DNA from: Amphritea opalescens | GTDB taxonomy: Bacteria; Pseudomonadota; Gammaproteobacteria; Pseudomonadales; Balneatricaceae | Reading direction: 5' to 3' | DNA length: 64,000 nt | Assembly: GCF_003957515.1 (NCBI RefSeq) | Contig: NZ_RQXW01000009.1 | Coordinates: forward strand, 106,258 to 170,257 | In this document: positions 23,979 through 33,316 of the stretch, piece by piece | How positions within the stretch are numbered: the first letter of the stretch is position 1 | How the letters are laid out: every line of letters starts with the position of its first letter | The notes under the pieces: model-generated | The model's input: the letters and a program-made list of their open reading frames with translations, nothing else | Told to the model about the DNA's origin: nothing | The model's database searches: none | Made by a program: the position numbers and the translations under genes

Positions 23979-25802
23979 TTACGTTGCGGGTGATAGTGGG
24001 AATTTAATCTGTATATGGCAGCCCTTGCCGGTTTCACTGGTCATATCAAGATGGCCGCTTAACAAGGTGATCCTTTCTTGAAGGCTGACAAAGCCGTAGC
24101 CACCATCGTCTCGATATTCACCTTTGTCTTTGATATTAAACCCGATACCGTTATCGCGGATAGAAAGGCACACATACCCCTTTTTAGTGGATAACTGTAT
24201 CTCGACGCTGGTCGCTAGACCATGCTTGATGGCATTCGATACACACTCTTGAAACATTCGGAAAACATGGATCTCAGTCCCTTTATCCATCGTCATCTCG
24301 GCACAGTTGAGAGAGGTTGTAATACCGTATATCTTCTCAATGTTTTTACATTCGCTGGTTAATGCTTGATGGATAGGGGTCTGATCGATCACCACCGGGT
24401 GTAACCCATTGATCAAACGTCGCAACCCTTGTACGGCCTGTTCGAGTTCAGATTTGACGTAGCCTAGATGTTGATCTTTTTCATCAGAGCTTAAGGCTAA
24501 GCTTGTTTGCAGTTTTGCCGATGCGAGGTGTTGACCTATGCCATCGTGCAGTTCGCGGGCGATCGAATGTCTAACGCTGTCGGTAATGCCAACGATGCGG
24601 ATGGATAGCTTTTTGAAATCCATGCGAATATGGGTGAGTTGTTGAAAGTAGGCAAACAACAAAGCATAGCGATAGATGATGCTACCGAATTGAATGTTTC
24701 GGTGACCAAAAAAATCATCGGGCAACCATTGGCTACGAATCGAAAAGACATAAATGATAATGCCAAAAAATTGAGCGTAGGCGCCGACACGTTTATAGAT
24801 AAGCCCTTTAAAGGCGGCATAAATAGCATAGAAGAAAAACGTGACGGCTTGGAGGTTCCAAACATACCAGCAGATATTTTTCAGCTCGAATGAGATGCTG
24901 GGTAATAACAGCATCACCACATTAAAGGCCCAGATAGCGGACAATACCGTGATTACCTTGCCGGGGATGTCACGATACTGACTCCAAAAATACATAGCGG
25001 TGGTGTAGGGCAGCACCAGCATTGCCGTCACCATAGCGAGGTTGGCGCTGATGAATTTAATCGAATAGATGTAGTTGATATCGTGGGCGGCAGCGCCTAA
25101 TAGCAGGAAAAAGCTACAGGCGAGTAGCCATTTGAATTCAGGCACGGGGCCTAAGGCTGTTTTTAGCAGCACAATAATAATCACAAATTCGATGATACCT
25201 AGGACCGCAAACACCGTATCCAGCGTGATGATGTTTAGTTTTGTGTTATGGACCTTTTCGAGTAATTCATCATAGTCGCCAATCAGCACTTTACCCTTGG
25301 TAATGCCCGCCCCACCAGGAAACATAGCGCCCCAGGCTTCACCAAAACCGACGTTGGTTTTAATGGCGAGGACATTATTTTTTTCATTCAGTAATTGTGC
25401 GGGAATCTTGTACAGCCGAGGCAGGCTTTGCGGGTTGGTATGGAGAAAATCCCATGCGTCATAGGTTTCGCCCAAGCCGCCGATGCGGGTACCGTTGAGC
25501 CAAGTTTCATCGGCATGCCTGATTGTTTCAATAAACAGGGCTAAACCTTGCTGCTCAGGCGCCTTGAAATCGAAGTGAACACGGTACCAGCCTTTAACCG
25601 GTGTGTTATGTCCCTGAAATAGTAGCCTAGGGACTTCAACGGTTTGCCATGCGCTGTCATCGTATAATGGTTGGCTCCAGTTCGAGAGGTCGCCATGTTG
25701 GAACAGCCAGTTATTTTTGATCTGGACATCACCGGCCATCGCTAAGCCGTTGGCGATGATGAAGGTCAACAATACGACTGCTTTAAGGTATCTGATAATC
25801 AT
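23979..25802 (-). CDS. Sensor histidine kinase with extracytoplasmic sugar-binding-like domain and 7TM region
   Basis: 607-aa membrane kinase. After a signal sequence (1-23) comes a galactose-binding-like beta domain (about 25-175, WLFQHGDLSNWSQPLYDD and GWYRVHFDFKAPEQQG) of the kind fused to 7TMR-DISM sensors. A seven-helix membrane region follows (about 195-395), then a HisKA_3 dimerisation part with ARELHDGIGQH (His419) and a HATPase_c domain (ECVSNAIKHGL, RDNGIGFNI). This architecture suggests sensing of an external carbohydrate-like ligand and transfer to the convergent NarL-type regulator. The ligand is unknown. Confidence 0.9.
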   Translation of the reverse strand: MIIRYLKAVVLLTFIIANGLAMAGDVQIKNNWLFQHGDLSNWSQPLYDDSAWQTVEVPRLLFQGHNTPVKGWYRVHFDFKAPEQQGLALFIETIRHADETWLNGTRIGGLGETYDAWDFLHTNPQSLPRLYKIPAQLLNEKNNVLAIKTNVGFGEAWGAMFPGGAGITKGKVLIGDYDELLEKVHNTKLNIITLDTVFAVLGIIEFVIIIVLLKTALGPVPEFKWLLACSFFLLLGAAAHDINYIYSIKFISANLAMVTAMLVLPYTTAMYFWSQYRDIPGKVITVLSAIWAFNVVMLLLPSISFELKNICWYVWNLQAVTFFFYAIYAAFKGLIYKRVGAYAQFFGIIIYVFSIRSQWLPDDFFGHRNIQFGSIIYRYALLFAYFQQLTHIRMDFKKLSIRIVGITDSVRHSIARELHDGIGQHLASAKLQTSLALSSDEKDQHLGYVKSELEQAVQGLRRLINGLHPVVIDQTPIHQALTSECKNIEKIYGITTSLNCAEMTMDKGTEIHVFRMFQECVSNAIKHGLATSVEIQLSTKKGYVCLSIRDNGIGFNIKDKGEYRDDGGYGFVSLQERITLLSGHLDMTSETGKGCHIQIKFPLSPAT

Positions 25803-25938
25803 TAATCACTCTGGTTGACAGTGAAGTGAAATGGGGTTGCGATAATCGATGGATAAAACTTCCTCGATGATATTGTCTGATCTTAAATAGGCCTGCGCAT
25901 GGGGCATGGTCAAACAGGGCTATTTAGCATCGGACGCA

Positions 25939-25968
25939 ACGGCGAAGGCAGATAACCGCCTTCGCCGT
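25939..25968 (+). terminator. Strong hairpin with T-run reading toward +
   Basis: CGGCGAAGGC (25940-25949) and GCCTTCGCCG (25958-25967) form a 10-bp stem. The T-run (TTTGGTTTTTTT) is on the + side although both flanking genes are on the minus strand. On the minus strand no T-run follows, so it is not a canonical terminator for the FG-GAP gene. Confidence 0.65.
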
Positions 25969-25989
25969 TTGGTTTTTTTAAGCGATGAG

Positions 25990-28479
25990 TTATTGTTTTA
26001 ACTGTTGTGCATTAATGGCTTTATTGACCACTTTACCACCGGATACGGATGGTTTTATCTGAGGCAGTACGGTCGCTTTTTTGACAGCGACTTTATCTGC
26101 AGTGGAAACGGTCTTTACACAGCCGCCACAGGGGTGGAAGGTTCCACCACCGGCCCATCTCATCGCACCGCTAAGGGCGGGGTATCGCATCAACATCAGG
26201 AGATCGCCGGTTGCGTTGTATTGCGCTTCGGAGAAACTACCATCACTTTTGCTTAGCTTAGAGCGTATCAATATACCATTAGCCGTCCGTGCCCGTAGGA
26301 TAAGATCGGTCGTTAGCCCTTTATCGATATTACCGATCAACGCAGAAAAGTTATCGATTTGTGGCCCGTCTCCAGCGATATGTTGAACATGGGTATAGTG
26401 ACCATCACCTTTGGAGAGTTTAAGCCGCAGAATCAAACCTTGTTGTGGGTCACGCTTACGTAGCAGAATATCGGTTCTGCGATCCCCATTGAAATCACCG
26501 ACTAAGATTTCCAGCTTATCAACGTCGGCGGTTTCGGCGAGATCGTGTATGACCCGATGGTAGGTACCATCCCCTTGGGAGATATAGGTATTGGCGCGTA
26601 ATAACTTGGTGCCATGGTCACGGGTGATGAGGATAAGATCCGATTTCTTATCGCGGTTCACATCACCAACAAAACTCTGCATATTATTCATATACCACCA
26701 ACCACCGGGGATCAGTTTTTTATAGGTGAAACTGCCATCGCCATTGGATATCTGGGTTCTGATTTGGAAGTTATCGGCACCATTTTGAAAGTGATAGATG
26801 AGATCGGTTTTACCATCGCCGTTAACATCCGCGGCATGCATACGCATTGAGTCACCCATGGCGCCATCACCCGAGCGGTGGTCAGTTTCTCGGAAGCTGC
26901 CATCGCCATTCGAGTATTTAACGCGGATGTGTAGCCCTGAGGTTGGGTGCTGATAGAGTGATATGAGATCGGATAGTTTATCGCCATCGACATCACCGAT
27001 AAACGCCAGCCTTTCAGTGTCACTATGGCCATCGCCTGCCTGATACTCTTTTTCTGTAAAGCTGCCATCACCATTGGACAATTTAGTGCGCAGCGTTAAG
27101 CCATTCTGTGGATGGTAATAACGTAACAGTAGATCGGTTTTGTTGTCGGCATTGAAATAACCGGAGAGCATCGGCAGCAAGTCTACCGCTGAACCATCGC
27201 CGGAGATAAACGCTTTATCGATGAATGAGCCATCGCCGTTGGATAATTTTGTATGAATGATGAGCCCTTGTTGCGGATTCCGAGAGCGTAGCACTATGTC
27301 ACTTAAACCATCGCCATTGATATCAACCGGGTGTTGATCTGTTGATTTGAAGTGGGTGCTGCCAAAGACGTACATCGAGTCGTAAATATGGGTAACGGCT
27401 AAATCAACGGTTTGCCATGAGTGTTCATATTTACCACCCATATCTTCATGACCGGCATTCACCCACTTTTGCTCCCACCAACCGAGATCGGTATCGCTGG
27501 CCTTCCATGTGAATGAGCGGATGCCCGGTTCTTGAGCCCATACTTCACCGCCACCGTGAATATCTAGAACCGCCAGTTTATTACGGTGATTGCTGGGGAA
27601 AACTTGATCCATATCGATAGGGTAGGATTCATAGCTGTTATTGAGTGGGTTTCTATATACGCCACTTAACTGGGGGAGTTCTCGGTCAAGGTTGGGGGTG
27701 CCGGTGGTGGTGCAAACAGGGTCTAGGCCTTGCACGATTAGGGGGATATTTTGATAGGTGGATGTTGCCCGTAGTTTTTGTCCGAGGCGGAACATCATAC
27801 AGCCCCCGCGGCTTTGGCCGGCGAGTACGATGAGCTCAACTTTGCTGGGATCAAACTGAGAGGTGAGGAAATCCCAATAAGCGTTTTCTCGTCTCTGTTT
27901 TTCGGCGCTGGGGCGGTAGTAGCCAAAACGCATATCAAACGCAGCGATAAAGAGGGTGTCGCTATCACTAAACTTACCATCGCCGCGTAAACGACCTAAG
28001 ACCGACCTCGCGTCAATCGTGCGGGTGCAGCTTTTTGTGGCATTCATACAACCATCTTTATAATCGTTGGGTTGGCCTGTCAGTACGTTAGGATAGCCTT
28101 TGCCTATCTTGCCTCGTTCTTCTCCGCCGGGATCTGTCTGCTGTCCTGCAGAGATAAACACCACCTTGCGCACCTGATCTTTTGGTGGCTGGTTAACGAT
28201 GGATATGTAGGTGTTGCGTTGACCCTCGGTGGAAACACCAGCGTTGCTCCACGCTTGAAATTTTGATGGGGTGGTGGCTGTACCTGCGCAGATATTATTG
28301 AGGCCTCGTTGATCACAATAGCGGACCCTTTCTAAGGTGACAGATTCATCGGCATAACTAGCGACGGAGGTCGCTAGCAGACAGAGTGCGATGGAAGATC
28401 GAAAGACTTTATGTAGCAGGCCTCGTCCCGTGGTTTGAGGTGTCGATATTAGCTGATTAGTCCGGTCTTCATTATTCAT
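25990..28479 (-). CDS. Secreted alpha/beta-hydrolase-like protein with seven FG-GAP/VCBS repeats
   Basis: 829-aa exported protein. A signal peptide with a long N-region ends near SVASYADES (about 46). Residues ~50-370 look like an alpha/beta hydrolase: the nucleophile elbow LAGQSRGG places Ser223, with later LDIHGGGEVW and YEHSWQ as candidate acid/His regions. From ~380 to ~760 seven FG-GAP-like units follow, about 52 aa apart, each with a DxNxDxxxD-type calcium loop (DINGDGLSD, DVNGDGKTD, DFNGDRRTD) and a KLSNGDGSF tail. The C-terminal 60 residues are Lys/Val-rich with a CGGC pair. Substrate unknown; an extracellular esterase or depolymerase is possible. AAGGGA precedes the ATG. Confidence 0.78.
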   Translation of the reverse strand: MNNEDRTNQLISTPQTTGRGLLHKVFRSSIALCLLATSVASYADESVTLERVRYCDQRGLNNICAGTATTPSKFQAWSNAGVSTEGQRNTYISIVNQPPKDQVRKVVFISAGQQTDPGGEERGKIGKGYPNVLTGQPNDYKDGCMNATKSCTRTIDARSVLGRLRGDGKFSDSDTLFIAAFDMRFGYYRPSAEKQRRENAYWDFLTSQFDPSKVELIVLAGQSRGGCMMFRLGQKLRATSTYQNIPLIVQGLDPVCTTTGTPNLDRELPQLSGVYRNPLNNSYESYPIDMDQVFPSNHRNKLAVLDIHGGGEVWAQEPGIRSFTWKASDTDLGWWEQKWVNAGHEDMGGKYEHSWQTVDLAVTHIYDSMYVFGSTHFKSTDQHPVDINGDGLSDIVLRSRNPQQGLIIHTKLSNGDGSFIDKAFISGDGSAVDLLPMLSGYFNADNKTDLLLRYYHPQNGLTLRTKLSNGDGSFTEKEYQAGDGHSDTERLAFIGDVDGDKLSDLISLYQHPTSGLHIRVKYSNGDGSFRETDHRSGDGAMGDSMRMHAADVNGDGKTDLIYHFQNGADNFQIRTQISNGDGSFTYKKLIPGGWWYMNNMQSFVGDVNRDKKSDLILITRDHGTKLLRANTYISQGDGTYHRVIHDLAETADVDKLEILVGDFNGDRRTDILLRKRDPQQGLILRLKLSKGDGHYTHVQHIAGDGPQIDNFSALIGNIDKGLTTDLILRARTANGILIRSKLSKSDGSFSEAQYNATGDLLMLMRYPALSGAMRWAGGGTFHPCGGCVKTVSTADKVAVKKATVLPQIKPSVSGGKVVNKAINAQQLKQ

Positions 28480-28764
28480 GGCACATCCCTTTTATCACTT
28501 AACCCATCATGATCAATAGATAGATCGTTTATTATTAGACCTGTATGGCTATCCACTCTAGAGAGAACGGCAGAAATAGACAACTGTCGTAAGCGACAGG
28601 TGTTTGAGTCGAAAGGCCGCTAAGCTTGATGGATAACCGATCATGGCGTTGTTGGGCTTCGGTGGACTGCTGTGATTCAAGATCGGTATGTGACTGAGGG
28701 TGACCGTGATCATGATCTGATTAACCCGTGAAACGTATCATAGGGTAGAGATTTATGTATAAGG
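28480..28764. other. Divergent promoter region between hydrolase and lipocalin genes
   Basis: 285 bp without a gene. It holds a CTGTCG/CGACAG hairpin with a TAAG loop (28584-28599). Promoters for both flanking genes must lie here, but I see no convincing -35/-10 pair. Confidence 0.4.
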
Positions 28765-29295
28765 ATGCTTAAAAGGATGAAAAATTTATGGATGCTGATG
28801 ACCGTGATGTTACTGACGGGCTGTTTAGGGATGCCTAAGGCAGTGACACCGGTAGGGCAGTTTGAGTTAGATCGATACTTAGGTCAGTGGTATGAGATTG
28901 CTCGGCTAGATCACTCCTTTGAGCAAGGACTGACACAGGTGTCGGCTGAATACACTCGGCGAGAGGATGGCGGTGTGGCTGTGCTGAACCGAGGGTTCTC
29001 TGCCGCAAAAGGTGAATGGCAGGAGGCGGAAGGTAAGGCTTATTTTGTTAACGACAGCGATGAAGCGTATCTGAAGGTGTCTTTTTTTGGCCCATTCTAT
29101 GGATCATATGTTGTGTTTGAGTTGGATCATGAAGGCTATCAGTATGCCTTTGTCTCTGGGCCTGATACCGACTATCTGTGGCTGCTTGCTCGGACGCCGG
29201 AGGTTCAACCTGAAATCATGCAAAAATTTATCAGTATGGCGAAGGTGCGGGGCTTCGATACCGATGCTGTGATCAGGGTTGAACAGCATCGGTAA
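28765..29295 (+). CDS. blc: Outer-membrane lipocalin lipoprotein (Blc-like)
   Basis: 176-aa lipoprotein. The signal peptide ends in lipobox LTGC (Cys about residue 20). The lipocalin signature follows as YLGQWYEIARLDHSFEQGL (about 39-57); later conserved stretches are EGKAYFVNDSDEAYLKVSFFGPFYG and the third motif within YLWLLARTP. Bacterial lipocalin Blc sits in the inner leaflet of the outer membrane, binds lysophospholipids and is stress-induced. An alternative ATG at 28777 would remove four residues. It is transcribed alone, divergent from the FG-GAP hydrolase gene. Confidence 0.92.
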   Translation: MLKRMKNLWMLMTVMLLTGCLGMPKAVTPVGQFELDRYLGQWYEIARLDHSFEQGLTQVSAEYTRREDGGVAVLNRGFSAAKGEWQEAEGKAYFVNDSDEAYLKVSFFGPFYGSYVVFELDHEGYQYAFVSGPDTDYLWLLARTPEVQPEIMQKFISMAKVRGFDTDAVIRVEQHR

Positions 29296-29323
29296 TCAGG
29301 AAGGGAGTCGTTTTCTGATCCCT

Positions 29324-30667
29324 TTAGATATTGGGACCGATATTTAAGCGGCTACCATCGCTGAAGCGGGAGAAGCGAAAACGGGACAGGTCGTGCTGAC
29401 TTTGTTCCTTATTCACTATCTGCGCTACGATTTTGCCGAAAGCGGGACCTATGCCAAAACCATGACCACTCATCCCTGTGGCCACAATGAGCCCCTCTAA
29501 GTCGGGGACTCGGTCAACGATAGGCACAATATCCGGCATCGCATCGATCATGCCGGCCCAGGCATCCAATATTTTGGGCTCGCCTATCTGTGGAAACCTT
29601 TCTGCAAAACGTTGTTGCATCACTTTAACCTTGCCCTTTGCGGGGGCTGGGTCCAGAACGCGGGTTAATTCAAAGGGGGTTACCTCATCCGCATGCCAGT
29701 GGCGAGCTACCCGCCACGCATCAGGGGAGTTGGGTATTTCATTCATCCAAGGCCGGATCTCGTGGATATTTTGCAGGCCTGTCTTAATCCACTTCGGCAT
29801 CCAGCGGAATGAATCAGGTCCAATAAAGTGATCATGGGAATCGGTTAGTGCTAGCGAGTAACCGCCATCGTCACGGCGTCTCACCGCTAGTTTTTTATCG
29901 GCAAAGCTGGTGGTGGTAATACTCTCAAGAGGCGCTGTTCGGGCCACCGATGCGCGTACCGATAATTGAGGAATGTTGATTCCATGACGGCGCAGAAACA
30001 ACGATGACCAAGCGCCTCCCGCGACGACCACCTGAGCTGTTTTTATGCGACCCGCCTCGGTGATCACGCCGGTAATCTGGCCCGCTTCAATATCTAATGT
30101 GCGCACGGCGCAGTTTTCTTTGATAAGCACGCCTTCACTGTGGGCGAGTTCAGCCACGGCGGGGATCGCTTGCCAAGGTTCTGCACGGGCATCACTGGCG
30201 GTAAAGGTCGCGCCAACCCAAGGGTTCTTTGAGTGTGGGTCCAGTTGGATGTGTTGTGCTATTTGCGCGCTAGACAGTGCCACCGTATCGACACCGTGTG
30301 CTGCGGCGGTGCTGAGCCAGCTTTCGCGTTGTGCTTGAGCTTCCTCTGTTTGTGATAGATACATCACGCCGACCCGTTTGAGTCCGGTACGGCCTTTGAC
30401 CTCTTGATCAATGTTTTCCCATAACCGAGTGGCTTCCATCATAATCGGTAATTCGGCCGCATCACGGCCATGTTGGCGAATCCAACCCCAGTTACGGGAG
30501 GATTGCTCGCCAGCGATACGGCCTTTTTCGACCACCATCACGCTGAGGCCAGAGCGGGCAATATTTAGGGCGGAGAAGATACCGATAATACCACCGCCAA
30601 TCACGACCACATCGACCTCTTCAGGCAGTGGATCATTGAAAGCAATAGCCGTATTTAGGTTGATCAT
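29324..30667 (-). CDS. FAD-dependent amino acid oxidase-like protein (DadA/DAO family)
   Basis: 447-aa flavoenzyme. The dinucleotide-binding motif VVVIGGGIIGIFSALNIARSG is at about 20-40, followed by the acidic VVEKGRIAGEQSSRNWGW segment typical of the DAO family. A C-terminal FAD contact appears as GLIVATGMSGHGFGIGPAFG (about 388-407). It would oxidise a secondary or D-amino acid (or a related amine) to an imino product. It is followed on the same strand side by the GFA gene but with a 172-bp gap containing an imperfect 16-bp direct repeat (GGCGCCGCG then GGCGTCGCG near 30722-30747). The substrate is not predictable. Confidence 0.87.
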   Translation of the reverse strand: MINLNTAIAFNDPLPEEVDVVVIGGGIIGIFSALNIARSGLSVMVVEKGRIAGEQSSRNWGWIRQHGRDAAELPIMMEATRLWENIDQEVKGRTGLKRVGVMYLSQTEEAQAQRESWLSTAAAHGVDTVALSSAQIAQHIQLDPHSKNPWVGATFTASDARAEPWQAIPAVAELAHSEGVLIKENCAVRTLDIEAGQITGVITEAGRIKTAQVVVAGGAWSSLFLRRHGINIPQLSVRASVARTAPLESITTTSFADKKLAVRRRDDGGYSLALTDSHDHFIGPDSFRWMPKWIKTGLQNIHEIRPWMNEIPNSPDAWRVARHWHADEVTPFELTRVLDPAPAKGKVKVMQQRFAERFPQIGEPKILDAWAGMIDAMPDIVPIVDRVPDLEGLIVATGMSGHGFGIGPAFGKIVAQIVNKEQSQHDLSRFRFSRFSDGSRLNIGPNI

Positions 30668-30839
30668 AACAAGCGTCCGTGAGTTTTATTGGATGACTAA
30701 TGGTGATTTAAAAGACCGCGAGGCGCCGCGTTAGATTGGCGTCGCGGTTAACTGAACCCGCTTTCGAGTGTATCGATTGCGGTGCGGTCTTTTAGCTAAT
30801 TGTTGTTAGAGAGCCGATTGATATCAGTCTGTTAATCGA

Positions 30840-31250
30840 TTACGCGCCCTGCTTTTCGAATGTCTCGGTGCCTTCGGGTATCTCAAACCAATCTTGCTTT
30901 TGGCTGACCCAGATATGGCGGATGGGTTTAATAATACTGGTGTCTGACAGGGTACTTGGCTTTAACTTGATGGAATTAGGTTCGTCTGGGTTGAAGTGGT
31001 AGATCCGGTTGCCGCAGCTAGGGCAAAACTTTGCAGCTGAAACATTGCCGCTATCCGCTGGTCTGCGCCACTCTTTCATCTCACCTTCAAACTCAATATC
31101 GCTGGCGTCGACAACGGCGGTAACGCTGAAAGCACTGGTCGATAGTTTCTGGCATGCAAGGCAATGACAGGCTTGAATTAACTTAGGGGCTTTTAATAAC
31201 GTATATGTTACGCCGCCACATTGGCAAGAGCCCTCAATCGGATAAGTCAT
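30840..31250 (-). CDS. GFA/Mss4-fold zinc protein
   Basis: 136-aa small protein of the glutathione-dependent formaldehyde-activating (GFA) family. Zinc ligands are visible as CQCGGVTYTL near the N-terminus, CHCLACQK (about 29-36) and CPSCGNRIYHF (about 78-88). Most members bind zinc through these Cys groups but have no proven enzyme activity; the formaldehyde-glutathione function applies to a minority. Single gene, minus strand, with no recognisable operon partner. Confidence 0.9.
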   Translation of the reverse strand: MTYPIEGSCQCGGVTYTLLKAPKLIQACHCLACQKLSTSAFSVTAVVDASDIEFEGEMKEWRRPADSGNVSAAKFCPSCGNRIYHFNPDEPNSIKLKPSTLSDTSIIKPIRHIWVSQKQDWFEIPEGTETFEKQGA

Positions 31251-31375
31251 TTACATCTCCAGATAAACGAAACTACGAATAGCGAATTAAGTGAAGCTCT
31301 ACTGTAATTCAGCAATCATATTTGAAGCAAGTGATTCAGGAACCGAGCGCGCTTTGTGTGGCGTCGGTGTTGAGA

Positions 31376-31400
31376 CGAAAAAAGCCCTCGGTCGAGGGCT
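31376..31400 (-). terminator. Terminator of the NCS2 permease gene
   Basis: AGCCCTCG (31383-31390) and CGAGGGCT (31393-31400) form an 8-bp stem. Read on the minus strand it is followed by TTTTTT, 20 nt after the permease stop. Confidence 0.9.
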
Positions 31401-31419
31401 TGTAGGTTTTATGAGTGGA

Positions 31420-32865
31420 TTAAGGTAGGAAGATAAACTTAGCCACAAAGATCGCGGTTAACACCCAGACACCGGTGGAGATGGCGGATGCTTTGCCAGT
31501 CGTCACTTTCATGACGGTATAGGTGATAAAGCCGATAGCGATGCCGTTAGCGATAGAGAAGGTCAGAGGCATCATAATGGTGGTCATGAGGGCGGGGGCA
31601 AACTCGGTGAGGTCATCCCAATCGATGCTTGCGAGGGAGCCCATCATCAGCATAGCGACGTAGATCAACGCGCCATCAACCGCAAAGCTAGGAAGCATCT
31701 GCGCTAAAGGCAGCAGGAAAAGCCCTAGCAGAAACATGATGCCGATCACGACGGCGGTTAAGCCGGTTCGGCCACCGGCAGCAACGCCCGCAGCGGACTC
31801 AACATAGGAGGTGACCGGTGGGCAGCCAAAGGCGGTGCCAATTACCGAGGAGATCGAATCTGCTTTTAATGATTTATCCAAGCCTTCGATTTTACCGTTT
31901 TCATCTTGAAGGTTGGCTCGATGAGCGACCCCCATCAGGGTGCCAGCGGTATCGAAAATATTCACAAAGAGGAAGGTGATAATGACCGGTATTAGGGCGA
32001 CATCGAGGGCGCCCATAATATCCAGCTTCATAAAAATAGGGGCGATATCAGAAATGTTAGGTATCGCCATCAGTCCATTTTCAGGCCAAGCCATAAAGCC
32101 TGATGCGGGCGCTCGGTCAGAGGTGACGGTGAAAAAATCCACCGGTAGTAATGCGGTCATCAAAAAGGCGATAGCGGTGGTCACGACGATGCCGATAATC
32201 ACCGAGCCAAAGACGCGTAGATAGCTCAAGACGCTGATGATAAGGAAGCTGAGTAATCCGAGTGCCGGTGCTTCAGGGCCGAAAGGACCGAAACCAAAGT
32301 GGGTCAGATCGGCCAAGGCGAGCATATTATCGGGGTTAGACACGATCAAACCGGTAAACCGTAGGCCGATAAACCCTAGAAACAGGCCGACACCGGCGGT
32401 CATGGCGAGGCGCAGGCTCATCGGAATACTCTCTAACATCCATTCCCGTAAACGGGTGACGCTCATCAGGACAAACAGAATACCGGAGAGAAATACCGCC
32501 CCTAGGGCTATCTCCCAACTGTAGTTCATTTCCAACACGACGGTGAAGGTAAAGAAAGCGTTGAGTCCCATGCCCGGTGCTAAACCGATGGGCCAGTTGG
32601 CATAGACGCCCATAAAAATCGTAGCGATCGCCGCGCCGATACAGGTCGCTAGAAATAGGCCATCGAAGGGCATGCCGGTTTTGGACATGATGATCGGATT
32701 AAGGAACATGATGTAAGACATGGTCACGAAGGTGGTGAGGCCCGCGATGATTTCGGTACGAATATTGGTTTTATGCTTGCTGAGTTTGAAAAAGCGATCC
32801 AGAAAGCTGAGCTCTGAAGACAGGGCTTGGTCCTTGCTTGCATGTTCTTGTTGTATGCTTTCCAC
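31420..32865 (-). CDS. NCS2 purine permease (AzgA/GhxP-like)
   Basis: 481-aa inner-membrane transporter for adenine, guanine or hypoxanthine, with about 13 hydrophobic segments. Family-typical stretches are ITTFVTMSYIMFLNP-like LTTFVTMSYIMFLNPIIM near 44-61, GLAPGMGLNAFFTFTVV near 94-110, NIFDTAGTLMGVAHRA near 286-301 and GCPPVTSYVESAAGVAAGGRTG near 340-361. The start is a GTG at 32865 with GGAG 8 nt upstream. An ATTGTATACAAA operator lies 144 bp upstream in the spacer shared with the GntR gene, which links uptake to the catabolic genes on either side. Confidence 0.93.
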   Translation of the reverse strand: MESIQQEHASKDQALSSELSFLDRFFKLSKHKTNIRTEIIAGLTTFVTMSYIMFLNPIIMSKTGMPFDGLFLATCIGAAIATIFMGVYANWPIGLAPGMGLNAFFTFTVVLEMNYSWEIALGAVFLSGILFVLMSVTRLREWMLESIPMSLRLAMTAGVGLFLGFIGLRFTGLIVSNPDNMLALADLTHFGFGPFGPEAPALGLLSFLIISVLSYLRVFGSVIIGIVVTTAIAFLMTALLPVDFFTVTSDRAPASGFMAWPENGLMAIPNISDIAPIFMKLDIMGALDVALIPVIITFLFVNIFDTAGTLMGVAHRANLQDENGKIEGLDKSLKADSISSVIGTAFGCPPVTSYVESAAGVAAGGRTGLTAVVIGIMFLLGLFLLPLAQMLPSFAVDGALIYVAMLMMGSLASIDWDDLTEFAPALMTTIMMPLTFSIANGIAIGFITYTVMKVTTGKASAISTGVWVLTAIFVAKFIFLP

Positions 32866-33316
32866 AACGTTAACTCCTCATTGGGGGTAAGATGTTCCTG
32901 CGGAACATTTGATAAGGTGGTTTTCGTGTCCGGTTGTCAGAGGTGTTGTGTTTCTGTGGATAAACCTGACAGGGGCAGTCACAAGATTGTGCTTATCTTT
33001 AGAATAAGATTGTATACAAAAAAGTCAACCTATTGATGACATTGTATCCAGCCTATATTTTTGCGTCTACAGATTGTTTGACCTAGGCTTATAGTGCTTA
33101 ATAGCGAAAAAATGCTGCTAAAAAGAGATAAAATGTAGTCAATTGTCGTGTTTTGTTGGGAATGGTGATGGCGGAAGTAAGCGAGATAAAGCCATGTTCT
33201 GTGTACAGAAAATCAGCTTTTATGTATTATTCTCCGAAATTTAAGCCACCATTGCTGTACAGTTGTATGTTTTTTATCGATAGGTTTTCTGGTGTATCTG
33301 GAGAAATGTAAGGTTT
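32866..33316. promoter_or_regulatory. Divergent control region of the permease and GntR genes
   Basis: 451 bp without a gene but rich in dyads. ATTGTATACAAA (33009-33020) is the shared operator. ATTGTATCCA (33041-33050) resembles a half-damaged copy. TTCTGT/ACAGAA arms (33197-33210) and the palindrome CTGTACAG (33255-33262) lie close to the GntR start and may serve autoregulation. Confidence 0.6.
33009..33020. promoter_or_regulatory. ATTGTATACAAA operator upstream of the purine permease
   Basis: Eleven of twelve bases match the palindrome found before puuE/hiuH and between xdhA and the 8-oxoguanine deaminase gene. Confidence 0.75.
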
